From positions 1,736,001 to 1,800,000 of the forward strand of contig OY282380.1 in NCBI GenBank assembly GCA_958295885.1: a stretch of DNA of 64,000 bases. Reading direction: 5' to 3'. The stretch's first letter is position 1; each line of letters starts with the position of its first letter. The position numbers and the translations under genes are program-made. The stretch is from Arenicellales bacterium. GTDB taxonomy: Bacteria > Pseudomonadota > Gammaproteobacteria > Arenicellales > JAJDZL01. The notes beneath the pieces are model-generated. The model did not search any database. It was not told the DNA's origin and was given only the letters and a program-made list of their open reading frames with translations. Positions 1-9,498 of this stretch are shown piece after piece.

Positions 1-956
1 CCATTGTAGGAATTCACCGTCGGACAGGTAATCGCGGTAAGTGCTTCCGCATGTGCCATCAAGCCACCAACGGCATGAAGCGCTTCGTCAGTCCAACCGG
101 TTTCGTCCGAGCCAAAAAGGTTTTCTTCCGGAGTGTCCAGCGACCGCATCGAGAAATTGATGTGTGCTCCTGAGCGCCAATCACCGGTGGTTGGTTTAGG
201 CATGAAAGTGATGAACATACCGTGTTTCTTCGCGATTTCCTTGAGCAATATTCGCAGAAACACCAGCCGGTCTGACATTTCCAGAGGATTAGTGTAGTGA
301 AAATCGAGCTCGAACTGCGAATAAGCGCCTTCAGCCACTACATCGTGCAGGTTCCAGCCGAGATCTTCGAGAATGTCGATCATGTCCTTGAAGAAATACA
401 TAGAGTCAAGTGAGTATTCGACATCGTAGCCAAAAGCCTGTCGCCGCGGTCGCAGACCATTCAGAGGGTCGTTATCGATCGCCTTGACCGGATTGCCATC
501 CTCGTCGTAACGCATCGCAATAAATTCTGGTTCGATGCCGGCAAAACCAATGTAGCCTGCTTGAGCTGCATCACGAACTGCACGTTTGAGGGCTTGACGC
601 GGGCAATGGTCGTATGGCTTGTCTTCCCAGAACAGATCAGCAAATATGATCGCCAGGCTTCTGTCCCACGGGCACACGTAAACCGCATCGAGATCGGGCA
701 CCATGATCTGGTCGGAATCCGCTGGCGTCAGTTCCGGTACATACGAGATGGAGTGCACTGCAAATTGTGGACCCTTGCCTTTGCATAACAGTTCGAAATC
801 ACTCATCGGTACTGGCTTGGTTTTCGGAATTCCGAACAGATCAATCCAACTCGACAAAACGTACTTGACTCCCTCGGCCTCAAGCTGCCTGCGTACCTCA
901 GCGATACGCTCGTCCGACGGCAGAGCATCAGCAAAGTTTTCAATATATGCGGTCAT
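1..956 (-). CDS. Glutamine synthetase, class III type (C-terminus beyond window edge)
   Basis: Reading the minus strand from an ATG at 954-956, with an AAGGAGA ribosome site just upstream, gives about 318 residues open to the window edge. The protein has the GS beta-grasp N-terminus and the catalytic start: GIEPEFIAMRYD carries metal-binding glutamates, and AHINFSMRS corresponds to the conserved ammonia/glutamate-site segment. The family ligates ammonia or an amine to glutamate using ATP. Close relatives include type III GS and gamma-glutamyl-polyamide synthetases such as GlnT and PuuA, so the substrate may be an amine rather than ammonia. An Lrp/AsnC regulator lies 44 bp upstream in the same direction and Rieske oxygenases follow divergently, which suggests nitrogen scavenging from an organic amine. 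The substrate is inference; the fold assignment is firm. Confidence 0.85.
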   Translation of the reverse strand, partial: MTAYIENFADALPSDERIAEVRRQLEAEGVKYVLSSWIDLFGIPKTKPVPMSDFELLCKGKGPQFAVHSISYVPELTPADSDQIMVPDLDAVYVCPWDRSLAIIFADLFWEDKPYDHCPRQALKRAVRDAAQAGYIGFAGIEPEFIAMRYDEDGNPVKAIDNDPLNGLRPRRQAFGYDVEYSLDSMYFFKDMIDILEDLGWNLHDVVAEGAYSQFELDFHYTNPLEMSDRLVFLRILLKEIAKKHGMFITFMPKPTTGDWRSGAHINFSMRSLDTPEENLFGSDETGWTDEALHAVGGLMAHAEALTAITCPTVNSYN

Positions 957-1000
957 TAGCTTATTCTCCTTGCATGGGTGCTGGTTCATTTGCTGCTTGT

Positions 1001-1537
1001 TCAGCTCCAGTCATACTTGAGCAGAAACTGGTTCTTGAAATTCTTAAGTCCCGACATGACTTCGCTTGATGCGATGTCGGGTTGGAGATGAATCTCCGTT
1101 TCCAGGAAATCGTGAAATTTGCGCATGTTGTTGGTAACAATTTCGACCAATAGATCGTAACGCCCGGTCACCCACAGAATGTAAACTACATCGGGCGATT
1201 CTCCGAGTCGATTTGCAACCTGACCAACTGAGTGGTTGGAGGCGACTTTTACACCGACGATTGCGTCTGCTTGGTAGCGGACTTCGGTTGGGTCAACCAG
1301 CGCAACAATTCGAAGAGCCCCGGCTTTTTTCATCGACTGCACCCGATTTCGCACAGTGCCCTCTGATACTCCCAGCGCTCTAGCGATTGCTTTGTAAGGG
1401 CGGCGACCGTCATTCTGCAGCATCTTGACGATCTCACGATTAAGGTTGTCGTCAATTCCTGCAATACCGTTCTGTTTTTGGTTGGAAGGCAACGATGAAT
1501 CTGATTTAATCATTGTGATATCATCAAAAATATACAT
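1001..1537 (-). CDS. Lrp/AsnC family transcriptional regulator
   Basis: 178 residues. An N-terminal helix-turn-helix (about residues 38-75, core AIARALGVSEGTVRNRVQSM) is followed by the RAM/ligand-binding beta-alpha-beta domain (about 85-170, VVYILWVTGRYDLLVEI), the standard Lrp layout. A second start at the ATG 1511-1513 would remove eight residues; neither has a clear ribosome site. It lies head-to-head with the Rieske oxygenase at 1661 and upstream of the glutamine synthetase, so it probably controls one or both in response to an amino acid or amine. AsnC-type regulators also accompany ectoine-degradation genes, two of which (doeB, eutB) lie elsewhere in this window; any link is speculative. 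Confidence 0.88.
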   Translation of the reverse strand: MYIFDDITMIKSDSSLPSNQKQNGIAGIDDNLNREIVKMLQNDGRRPYKAIARALGVSEGTVRNRVQSMKKAGALRIVALVDPTEVRYQADAIVGVKVASNHSVGQVANRLGESPDVVYILWVTGRYDLLVEIVTNNMRKFHDFLETEIHLQPDIASSEVMSGLKNFKNQFLLKYDWS

Positions 1538-1602
1538 ATTAATTTATTGAATAGTGTATATTCTACATAAATTGTTGCGGAAAATGAACTAAATTAACCA
1601 TA

Positions 1603-1620
1603 TTCGTTACGAATAACGAA
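1603..1620. promoter_or_regulatory. Candidate operator: perfect TTCGTTA/TAACGAA inverted repeat
   Basis: In the 123 bp between the divergent Lrp-type gene and the Rieske oxygenase, TTCGTTA (1603-1609) and TAACGAA (1614-1620) form a perfect 7 bp dyad around CGAA. The rest of the region is very AT-rich. The position between a divergent regulator and its likely target is typical of an Lrp/AsnC operator; binding is inferred. Confidence 0.4.
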
Positions 1621-1660
1621 GTTGTTAGCGATTTGGTTTCAATCCAGAGAGGGGCATGCA

Positions 1661-2800
1661 ATGGATTTCAACGCGACGTTGCTGGAACATTTCGAAAGAA
1701 GAGGGACAACGCTCCACGGTTTGCCAGGTGCAGCATACACTGACGAGCAGTTTTTCCGTCTCGAACATACCCGAATTTTCGCTCAGGAGTGGGTATTCGT
1801 AGGCTATGTCCACCAGATGAAGAAGGTTGGTGATGTTCGACCTATCAAGGTTGCGGGGCTTCCGCTGTTCCTGCTATGCGGAGAGGATGGGAATATATCC
1901 GCTTACCACAATGCCTGCCGGCACCGGAATACGAAGCTGATCGGCTCTGATGGCAATACTGGCAGGCAGATTCGATGCCCGTATCACCACTGGAGTTATG
2001 ATCTTTGTGGGGCACTCAAAAGTGCGCCATATTTCGGGGGTCATACCCGCGAGCTGCCCGACGATTTTCGTTACGAAGAAAACAGCTTGCTGCCAGTGCA
2101 CTGCGAGGTTTGGCACGATTGGATATTTGTCTGTCTGGCTTCAAACCCGTCACCATTTGATGGCTTTCTAGCTCCGATAAAAAGACAGTTAGGGGCGACT
2201 GATGTCACTGAGTTCGAGCCTGTAACGAAGATAGACTTTGGCGTCGTCGACTGTAATTGGAAAGCATTGATGGAAAATTACATCGAACCGTACCATGTCC
2301 AGTTTGTGCACAAAGATACCACCGACCAGCCGCTGACCAGTCACTATACTGTGACCGATGAACACTGCCTTGGAAGTGCGGTTGAATTAGGTACGAAAGA
2401 ATTAGCCAAGGTGCGAGAGGGCACTTTGGGCGTAACCTCGCACTACTTGACTCTGTTCCCGAATTTTGTATTGGGTACGTACCAACCAGACCAGCTCGGG
2501 GTGCATATGAATACACCCATCAATGTCTCAGGCACTCGGCAGAATCGGGTAATTTACATTCACAGGGACTTGCAGTATAGTGATGAACAAATTGAGCAAC
2601 TGGCGGATCTTTGGCACAAAGTGCACTTGGAAGATCACGAGATGTGCGAGCGTATGCAGCAGGGACGACAATCTCCAGTCGCCAGTACCGGCGGGGTGCT
2701 TTCGCCACACTGGGAAAACAGCGTACGCAAATTTCAGGAACTTGTAGTCCATTCAATTCGACCTGCACTCACAGATACTGACAAAGGAGGTAATCCATGA
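1661..2800 (+). CDS. Rieske aromatic/amine ring-hydroxylating oxygenase, alpha subunit
   Basis: 379 residues from the ATG at 1661, chosen because AGAGAGGGG lies just upstream; an upstream TTG at 1622 would only add an unlikely tail. The Rieske [2Fe-2S] site is complete: ACRHRNTKL and then CPYHHWSYD (C-X-H and C-X2-H, about residues 85-107). The catalytic-domain iron ligands appear in ENYIEPYHVQFVH (two histidines, about 205-220). Such subunits insert dioxygen into aromatic rings or demethylate quaternary amines, with electrons from a reductase not seen here. The stop overlaps the ATG of the next gene (ATGA), so the two are probably translationally coupled. The substrate cannot be read from sequence; the nearby glutamine synthetase makes a nitrogenous substrate plausible. 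Confidence 0.88.
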   Translation: MDFNATLLEHFERRGTTLHGLPGAAYTDEQFFRLEHTRIFAQEWVFVGYVHQMKKVGDVRPIKVAGLPLFLLCGEDGNISAYHNACRHRNTKLIGSDGNTGRQIRCPYHHWSYDLCGALKSAPYFGGHTRELPDDFRYEENSLLPVHCEVWHDWIFVCLASNPSPFDGFLAPIKRQLGATDVTEFEPVTKIDFGVVDCNWKALMENYIEPYHVQFVHKDTTDQPLTSHYTVTDEHCLGSAVELGTKELAKVREGTLGVTSHYLTLFPNFVLGTYQPDQLGVHMNTPINVSGTRQNRVIYIHRDLQYSDEQIEQLADLWHKVHLEDHEMCERMQQGRQSPVASTGGVLSPHWENSVRKFQELVVHSIRPALTDTDKGGNP

Positions 2801-3207
2801 GTGAACTAAAACCTGACTTTCGACTCGATCACACGATGATTCGCGTGTTTGATCAAGAAAAAACACTGGATTTTTACACCCGAATCCTAGGTATGAAAAT
2901 CCTGCGCCAGAACGATTATCCGGAAGGTCGGTTCACTAACACATTTATCGGTTATCAGGGCGAGGATGAGGGAACAACAATCGAAATGACCTACAACTGG
3001 GATCAGAAAGAGCCTTACGTTATGGGTGACGCTTGGGGGCATTTGGCACTCAAGGTATCGGATGTCTACTCAACCGCGGAATACCTTAAGTCACAGGGTG
3101 TTGAATTTGTGCGCGAGCCTGGTCCGATGAAAGGTGGCACTCGAGTAATCGCTTTCATCAAGGATCCCAACGGTTATAAGATCGAGTTGAATGAACCCAT
3201 CGGATGA
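2797..3207 (+). CDS. gloA: Glyoxalase I-like VOC family metalloprotein (lactoylglutathione lyase)
   Basis: 136 residues, normal for bacterial GloA. All four metal ligands of glyoxalase I can be placed: His in LDHTMIRV, Glu in TIEMTYNW, His in WGHLALKV, Glu in YKIELNEP. The RVFDQEKTLDFYTRILGMK segment is the typical VOC start. Family function is isomerisation of the methylglyoxal-glutathione hemithioacetal to S-lactoylglutathione. A strong AAAGGAGG site precedes the ATG, which overlaps the stop of the Rieske gene by 4 bp, so a pathway-specific VOC role (ring-cleavage product or aldehyde detoxification) is an alternative to general methylglyoxal defence. Confidence 0.85.
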   Translation: MSELKPDFRLDHTMIRVFDQEKTLDFYTRILGMKILRQNDYPEGRFTNTFIGYQGEDEGTTIEMTYNWDQKEPYVMGDAWGHLALKVSDVYSTAEYLKSQGVEFVREPGPMKGGTRVIAFIKDPNGYKIELNEPIG

Positions 3208-3486
3208 TAAAGATCGTACTATGGTTGCCGCATGGTTGTCTGTTGTTTAGCTGGCACTTGGGGCAATCATTTTTCGTACGAACCGGTTGAATTCTTTTGA
3301 TCGATATGCCCTATGCTTCACTGACTACGGCACGCGAAGGACAACACATATAATAACAATGACTTATCATATATCAATTGTTAAGAATAAAAGATCTAAG
3401 AAATTGATCTAATGTATAAAGTTATCCCCGAATGGTATATCACGACGTTGATATAAGCCGAATAAGGAACCAAACGAGGCTAAACC

Positions 3487-3900
3487 ATGAACCATTTTAA
3501 AAGTAAATCCGAACTGCCATAAATTATTGAACCGACGGTGAAGGATCAAGAGCTGCGCATTGACAATCTGGCAGCCCAGATGCGGGGTGCTTGGGTTTTA
3601 ACGGACACTTGGGTCGAGCCGGAATGACCAAGCACAGCGGCTTGGGCGCACGCGAAACGGTGTTTCTGCTGCTGAGCGATGCGGCTTTAAGCGGGTACGG
3701 ACAAAACGTCCCTGAAGTGCTCGAACAGATTAAAGAACAGCTGGACATGTTCAGTTTCGCCCGCCGTCTTTGGAAATATTTCTGTTGTTTGGCGCGCCAC
3801 TCCATCCGTACCAGCAAAGCCCTGACCGATCACAGCCTTGACTTGGTTATGCAACCATTGACCGGCTGGTCGAACAATTTCCTGAGATATCACTTCAATT
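3487..3900 (+). pseudogene. Degenerate IS66-like transposase fragment
   Basis: The stretch starts with a short open frame, then a leucine-zipper-like piece (VKDQELRIDNLAAQMR) and, in another frame, GQNVPEVLEQIKEQLDMF, which resembles the G-x-(D/E)-V-x-E-x-L-(D/E) segment before the zinc-finger region of IS66 TnpC. No continuous frame exists and terminal repeats were not found. It separates the gloA-like gene from the second Rieske gene and may carry that gene's former promoter region away. The family call is tentative. Confidence 0.35.
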
Positions 3901-4047
3901 GGATGTCTTCAACCTCAAAATTGATGAGGCTCCAGCTGTTTTGTCAGGCAAAATTTGATCATTTTGTATCCAGAAACTTGAGTTGCAAAATTGGCACAAG
4001 AAACGCATATCATTTCTTGTCGCAGTATTGCTAAGCGAAGATAGCAT

Positions 4048-5088
4048 ATGTTCAGCAAAACCATTCAACCACAAGCCATGGCAGGCTGTTTCAGAGGGTA
4101 CGCGCAGTCGCAGCCGGCTGCGGCAGATGAGGAAATCGCGAGAATTGAGCCGGGCACGCCTGCAGGCGAATACTACCGCCGATTCTGGCATCCTGTCTAT
4201 ATCACGGAAGAATTGGGCGATTTGCCTGAAGCGATCAGAATTCTCGGCGAGGATCTGGTTCTGTTTCGCTATGGAGAGCAGCGAGATCAGATCGGACTAG
4301 TGCACAAACATTGCCTTCATCGCCGCGCTTCGCTGGAGTATGGAAAGTGCGAGGACAATGGAATTCGGTGCTGCTATCACGGTTGGCTGTTCGCGCCGGA
4401 TGGTGAAATCCTGGAGATGCCGGCTGAAAATTCCAGGACCGCGGACATGCTGCGCAAACGCACCCGGCTTGGCGCTTATCCTGTCGTCGAATACCGCGGA
4501 TTGATTTTCACCTATATGGGTCCGCCTGAACTGCAGCCTGAGTTCCCGGTCTATGACGCATGCATCTACGAGGGTATGACCAGCGTAGCATACAAGGCAC
4601 CTTACAGATGCAACTGGATTCAGATATTAGACGCAATTCTGGACCCGACTCACACGACCTATCTGCACAGTCGAAACAGTCACCCGCAGTTCTCAGAAGG
4701 CATGAAGGCTGATGGTGTGCTGAAATTCTACGAGCGTCACGAAAACCACTTTCTAGGCTCTGCAACCCGTCGCGTTGGTGACAATGTATGGGTGAGGGTC
4801 AATGAGCTGATTCTCCCCAACTTCACGCAGGCCGGTTCAGCTTTCGCCGTAGATGGCATGCGGCAGTGCTATTTTGGCCGCTCCTGCTTCACCCGGTGGG
4901 TCGTACCTGTAGATGACGAAAATTCAGTCGTCTACGCCTGGGCCAATTTCGGCAGTCGCTGGGATCCACATCAATATAACACCAAGGAAGGGCGCGAGAT
5001 GATTGAGCAAGGCGAGGTGCTTGATCGCAGTCTTCAAGAGAAGAAGCGCTTTCCAGCAGATTCCGAGGCGGTCGAGGGGATGGGCGGC
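4048..5088 (+). pseudogene. Rieske oxygenase, 5' part; gene split by IS element
   Basis: The first 347 codons of a phthalate/vanillate-type Rieske oxygenase. The Rieske site is present (KHCLHRRASL, then CCYHGWLF: C-X-H and C-X2-H). The iron site is D-P-T-H-T-T-Y-L-H in ILDAILDPTHTTYLHSR. The frame is intact up to GGC at 5086-5088, where an IS4-type element begins; the apparent continuation to a stop at 5124 is IS sequence. The 3' part resumes at 7504. Joined across one copy of the 8 bp target duplication, the gene would encode about 456 residues in one frame. The truncated product may still be made but lacks the C-terminal domain. It belongs with the upstream Rieske/VOC genes by context. Confidence 0.9.
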
Positions 5089-7495
5089 CTACCTATACAG
5101 TACAAATTGGGGCTTGACTTTTAAAATTCGAGCTGGTACATTTGAATATCATGTATCAGCAGAATCAAATTCCGCGCAAGCTGAGGTCAGCATCTGGTCT
5201 GGAGCAGTTGCAGTCGATCATGGCAACGCGCAGATTTGCGAATCGTACGGAATTGACGCATGCGGTGTGTGAGGAGTTTGGATTTTACGATGCGCGGGGC
5301 AAAGCGCAGGTGACGAGCAGTCTTCGGGTGCTGCGGGATCTGGAGCAGACGGGTCGGATCGAGCTGCCGGCTTCGAGTCGTTCGGTGCGCCAGGTAAAGG
5401 CGCGTGGATTGGGACAGGCGGTGGCATTGGCGCAGGGTGTGCCGGCGCGGGTGGATCAGGTCCGCGGTTTGCAGCTGGTGGTGGTTGAAGAGGAATCGCA
5501 GTTGCGTCTGTGGAACGAGCTGATGATTCGCGAGCATCCGCGAGGAGCGGTCGTTCATGTAGGCTGTCAGCTGCGATATCTGGCAGTGTCTGAGCATGGT
5601 TATTTGGGTGCGCTGGGATTTGCGTCTTCGGCGCTGGCGCTGCGCAGTCGAGATCAGTGGATGGGCTGGGATGCAGAGCTGAAGTCTCGATATTTAAATC
5701 GAGTGATCGGTATGAGTCGGTTCCTGATCCGGCCTTCGGTGCGCTGTCAGAATCTGGCGTCGAAGGTGTTGGGTCTGTGTCTGCGTCGAGTCGGCAGGGA
5801 TTTCAAGAGTCGCTATGGATTTGATCCGTATTTGGTGGAGACGTTTGTGGATGCGTCTCACAGCGGGGTATCGCTGCGAGCATCGAACTGGCGCCATGTG
5901 GGCTGGACGACGGGGCGCGGTCGATTTGGGGGCAAGTCTGAAGCGACGGCTGTGAAGTCGGTGTATATCTATGAATTAGAACGGAAATGGCGAATGTATC
6001 TGGGGTTGGACAAGGTTTGCGTCCCGGTGCGTGACAGAGGTCAGGGACTAGCGATTGATGAATGGTCGGAGCAGGAATTTGGAGGTGCGCCGTTGGGTGA
6101 TGAGCGTCGCAGCAGAAGACTGGTGAAAAGTGCGGACATCCAGGCTCGGCAGCCGATGGAGCCGTTCACGGCTGCGTCCAGGTCGGATCAAGCGGCGGTG
6201 CATGCGCATTATCGTCTGCTGGATCAGCCGGCGGAATCGGCGGTGACGCCAAAGAACATCTTGGCGCCGCATCGACAGCGAACGCAGGAGCGAATGCAGG
6301 CACAGTCGGAAGTATTGTGCGTGCAGGATGGCACCGATTTGAATTTCGCCAATCACGGTGGCTGTCAGGGCATGGGCTTGATCAGTCGCAACCGCAAATC
6401 GGCTGGCACCATGGGGATTCACATGCATTCGCTGCTGGCGCTCGATGCGCAGGGAGTGCCGTTAGGGGTGCCGCACATTGAATATGGCCATCTGGATGAC
6501 GAGGGCACCAAGACGCAGCGATGGCTGCGCGGGCTGCGTGCGAGCGCAGAGTTGGCGGCGCCGCTTGAAAAGGTGCGGATGGTGGCGGTGATGGATCGCG
6601 AGGCGGATTGTTTTGAGGTGATGGCCGAGTGTCGAAGGCTGTCAGATGTGGAGTTGCTGGTGCGCGCCCAGCATAATCGAAGTCAAGGCAAAGGCCAGCC
6701 GAAGATGTTCGATGCGATCCGCGGGCAACGTGCGCAGGCGAGTCTGGAAGTGCCGGTGTTGGCGCGTTCGGCGCGGCGCAGCAGCCGCAGTCAGAAGGCG
6801 ATGTCGAAGCAGCCGGCGCGGATGGCGCAGGTCGAGTTGCGCTGGCGTCAGGTGCAGATTCAGCCGACGCGCGGTTTTTCGGGTGAGAAACCGCTGAGGT
6901 TGAATCTGGTTCATGTGTATGAAGCAAAAGCCGGCGACGCGGTCAAGCCGCTGGAGTGGTTTCTGCTGACCAGTCTGGCGGTCAACAGCGCGCACGATGC
7001 GACGCAAGTAGTACAGCGTTATCGGCTGCGTTGGCGAATTGAGGATTGGCACAGGATTTTGAAATCCGGCTGCAAGGTGGAGTTTCTCAAGCATCGAACG
7101 TGCGGTCACCATCAACGCGGTGATTGCCTGGCGGCTTGCGGCGATGACGCTGCTGGGTCGAGAAACCCCGGAATTGCCGATGGAAGTGCTGTTTAGCGAG
7201 ACCGAAATCGGTGTATTGAAGGACTTCGCACGCCAAAATCGCAAAAAAGTGCCACAAAATCTCGGCGCCGGCATGGTGACGATGGCCATGCTCGCCGGTT
7301 ATTTGAATCGTAAAAATGATCCGCCACCGGGTTACAAGAAGATCTGGGAAGGCTATAGCATGCTGACAACAATGGCGCGGACTTATGATTTGGCTCTGCA
7401 CATGGCAGCCCAAAAAGAAAGCTGGTTTCACCATAACTTAAAAGGTCGGATTCAACATAAGTTAAGTCCAGACTGAATTTGTACGGAATAGGCAG
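5089..7495 (+). mobile_element. IS4-family insertion sequence, 2407 bp, with DUF4338-fused transposase
   Basis: Flanked by an 8 bp direct repeat TGGGCGGC (5081-5088 and 7496-7503). The ends form imperfect inverted repeats: left CTACCTATACAGTACAAATT, right (reverse complement) CTGCCTATTCCGTACAAATT. Removing the element and one repeat restores the reading frame of the interrupted Rieske oxygenase exactly, which fixes both boundaries. It encodes one long transposase, frameshifted near its 3' end. Confidence 0.93.
5142..7476 (+). pseudogene. IS4-type transposase with N-terminal DUF4338 domain, frameshifted
   Basis: The main frame (5142-7196, 684 codons) has an N-terminal DUF4338 region (about residues 90-320, including MIREHPRGAVVHVGCQLRYL and YLNRVIGMSRFLIRP) followed by an IS4 DDE domain: CVQDGTDLNF and VMDREADCFE supply aspartates, and the YREK signature is exact in YRLRWRIEDWHRILK near residue 627. 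After EFLKH (about 7095) the frame is lost; the expected C-terminus continues in another frame (IERAVTINAVIAWRLAAM through 7476). Part of the segment between HRT and ERAV seems missing, so this is a small deletion rather than a one-base slip. DUF4338 is also the domain of DruA in Druantia defence, but here it is an IS component. Probably inactive. Confidence 0.85.
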
Positions 7496-7503
7496 TGGGC
7501 GGC

Positions 7504-7833
7504 ATTTCTACCCATAAGGGCGAGAACCTGATGCCGACGGACCGTGGCATCGCCCTTTACCGCAGGCGCGTGCGAAAACAGGTTCGCGATCTGGTTGATC
7601 AGATAGAACCGCCTCAGCCGACCAAATCGGGCGGCAGTTTCGTCAAAACCTACGGGCAAGACACCGTTTTAACCCTGCCGCCGAGAAATGCCGAGGATGA
7701 TCAGGCGTATCTGGGTCGCATCGGTTCAGCAGTGATGGAACTGCAGTTTGCCTTAGAAGACTGGAATGGCGGGATTCGCGACGATGAAATAGTCAGGCGA
7801 CTGAAAGAACTTGGCGCCGCCGGCGTTGACTAA
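7504..7833 (+). pseudogene. Rieske oxygenase, 3' part (C-terminal 109 codons)
   Basis: Begins directly after the right-hand 8 bp duplication with ATT TCT ACC CAT AAG and reads to the stop at 7831-7833. The sequence (ISTHKGENLMPTDRGIALYRRRVRKQ onward) is the C-terminal part expected after EGMGG in this oxygenase family. It is in frame with the 5' part ending at 5088 once the element is removed. An open frame from 7495 gives a start inside the IS end, but no independent function is expected. The D-2-hydroxyacid dehydrogenase starts 15 bp downstream, so the IS probably also separates that gene from its original promoter. Confidence 0.9.
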
Positions 7834-7848
7834 ACGGAGTCGGTCCAG

Positions 7849-8859
7849 TTGAAGGTACACGTCAAGAACAACCGCTGGCGGCCAGGTTCCTTTCCCAACA
7901 CTCCCGAGGGCGAGGCGGTTTTCACCATATCCCGTGATCGTATTGACGATGCGCTTGCGGAATTTCCGGATCTCGCCGGCAGGATCGAGTTTTTTATTGA
8001 CTGGGATACCGACAACTTTACATCTTCCATGGCGAACGCAGATATCCTGCTGACATGGGATCTACCGACCGCGGCTTTGACCAGTGTTGCTCCTCGTCTG
8101 CGCTGGATTCACTGTATTGGCGCCGGTGTTGAACATATGCTGCCAATGACCTGGCTGCCGGAACAAGTGACACTGACCAACAACAAGGGCGTGCATGCAG
8201 CCAAAGCAGGCGAATTCGGCCTGATGGCCGTATTGATGCTGCATACACACATCCCCGAAGTGGTATTCAATCAGCGGAACGCGGTTTACGATTCGCTCTA
8301 CTCATCGCCAATTGCCGGTAAGACGCTGGTGGTTTTGGGAACTGGCACTCTTGGCGGTTCGGCAGCCCGCAAGGTCAGGCAGCTGGAGGTGCAGGTGATT
8401 GGCGTAAACCGTTCCGGCAGCCCGGTGGCAGGTTGTGACCGAGTGGTAACAACCAGCCAGCTCGATGATGTGCTGCCCGAAGCCGACTACATGCTGATCG
8501 CGACACCTGATACACCGCAGACCCGCGGCCTCATGTCACGTGAGCGACTCGACCTGATGAAGACCACCGCCGGAATAATCAATATCGGACGTGAGACGGT
8601 TATGGATTATGATGCGCTTTGTGACAAACTGGATGAAGGAACGCTCGGCGGCGCCATACTGGATGTCTTTGACCCCGAGCCGATCGAGTCCGATTCGCGG
8701 CTCTGGAACACTAGGAATCTGATAATCACACCGCATATTTCGGCTGACGACGGGAATTCCTACGTAGCGATGACGCTAGGGCTGTTTTTTCGCAACCTTC
8801 GGCTTTTCCTCGCTGGCGATCCATTGCAAAATCCGGTGCGTCCTGAACTGGGTTACTGA
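7849..8859 (+). CDS. D-2-hydroxyacid dehydrogenase (NAD-dependent, PGDH-like)
   Basis: 336 residues from a TTG at 7849-7851 preceded by GGAG at 7835. The NAD-binding loop is LVVLGTGTLGGSAARKV (G-X-G-X2-G). The catalytic triad can be placed: Arg in INIGRETVMD, Glu in DVFDPEPIE, His in ITPHISAD. The family reduces 2-oxoacids to D-hydroxyacids or the reverse. It directly follows the split Rieske oxygenase and was probably its operon partner, perhaps handling an oxo- or hydroxyacid released by oxidation. No defect is visible in the gene itself. Confidence 0.88.
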   Translation: MKVHVKNNRWRPGSFPNTPEGEAVFTISRDRIDDALAEFPDLAGRIEFFIDWDTDNFTSSMANADILLTWDLPTAALTSVAPRLRWIHCIGAGVEHMLPMTWLPEQVTLTNNKGVHAAKAGEFGLMAVLMLHTHIPEVVFNQRNAVYDSLYSSPIAGKTLVVLGTGTLGGSAARKVRQLEVQVIGVNRSGSPVAGCDRVVTTSQLDDVLPEADYMLIATPDTPQTRGLMSRERLDLMKTTAGIINIGRETVMDYDALCDKLDEGTLGGAILDVFDPEPIESDSRLWNTRNLIITPHISADDGNSYVAMTLGLFFRNLRLFLAGDPLQNPVRPELGY

Positions 8860-8879
8860 CGTCAATGACACACCGTTGG

Positions 8880-9355
8880 GCGAGCGATCCGTAAATCAGA
8901 CAAGGAAGTGAACAACTTGAAGATCGGCGGGAGCTGACGCCGCAGCCAGCGAAGCTGTGCCGCCGGATCGACAAATGTCGCCATCATCATCAGCGGATAA
9001 CCGAATCGAAGTGACCAGTCTCGCACCACCTGTCGCGCCAGCAGCGAGAGCGTCCGCGAGGCCAGATTCGGAATCGGCTCGAGAACCAGAAACCGCGACT
9101 GATTCGTGATCAGATGCAGTCGACCGATGCGATCCCGCGGATGCCAGCCCAGCCACTCCTTTCGAGCCCTGCTTTTCAGCGCGGCGGCATAAAATGAACT
9201 CAATGCAACCCATCGGCCTTGCAAAACTGCAACATAAAACGCACTTTCGCCAATTTTGTGTGACGCCCCAAGTAGTGATGCTCGCGCATCAGCGCCAAAA
9301 ACTCCGACTCCTCGTCGCGTTTGACCGCTTTAATAACCAGCTCCGACAAATCCAT
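8880..9355 (-). pseudogene. DUF4338 (IS4-type transposase N-domain) remnant
   Basis: From an ATG at 9353-9355 the minus strand reads MDLSELVIKAVKRDEES and then FLALMREHHYLG, shifts frame near 9238 (a TTTT run), continues as LQGRWVALSSFYAAALKSRA and RDRIGRLHLITNQSRFLVLEP with IPNLASRTLSLLARQVVRDW, and shifts again near 8970. This is the first part of a DUF4338 domain without the IS4 catalytic half. It is related to, but clearly different from, the DUF4338 domain of the element at 5089-7495. Confidence 0.75.
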
Positions 9356-9498
9356 CTCTCATCAATTCAGTTCAACTCTTGATGGTTGATCCATATACGG
9401 ATCGATGACAAATGTTCAGCTTCCAATGCAAATTAATTAACATCAAGCAGCTGGCTTGATCAAAAATTAGTTCTGGTGGGATTAAACACTCATAAAGG

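Noticed and set aside
6382..7289. Long minus-strand open frames (181 and 215 codons) inside the IS4 element
   Set aside because: They are antisense to the transposase, arise from its GC-rich codon use, and show no family features.
8880..9355. DUF4338 protein as a Druantia (DruA) defence gene
   Set aside because: It is a frameshifted fragment without other Druantia genes, and the same domain occurs here as part of an IS4 transposase.
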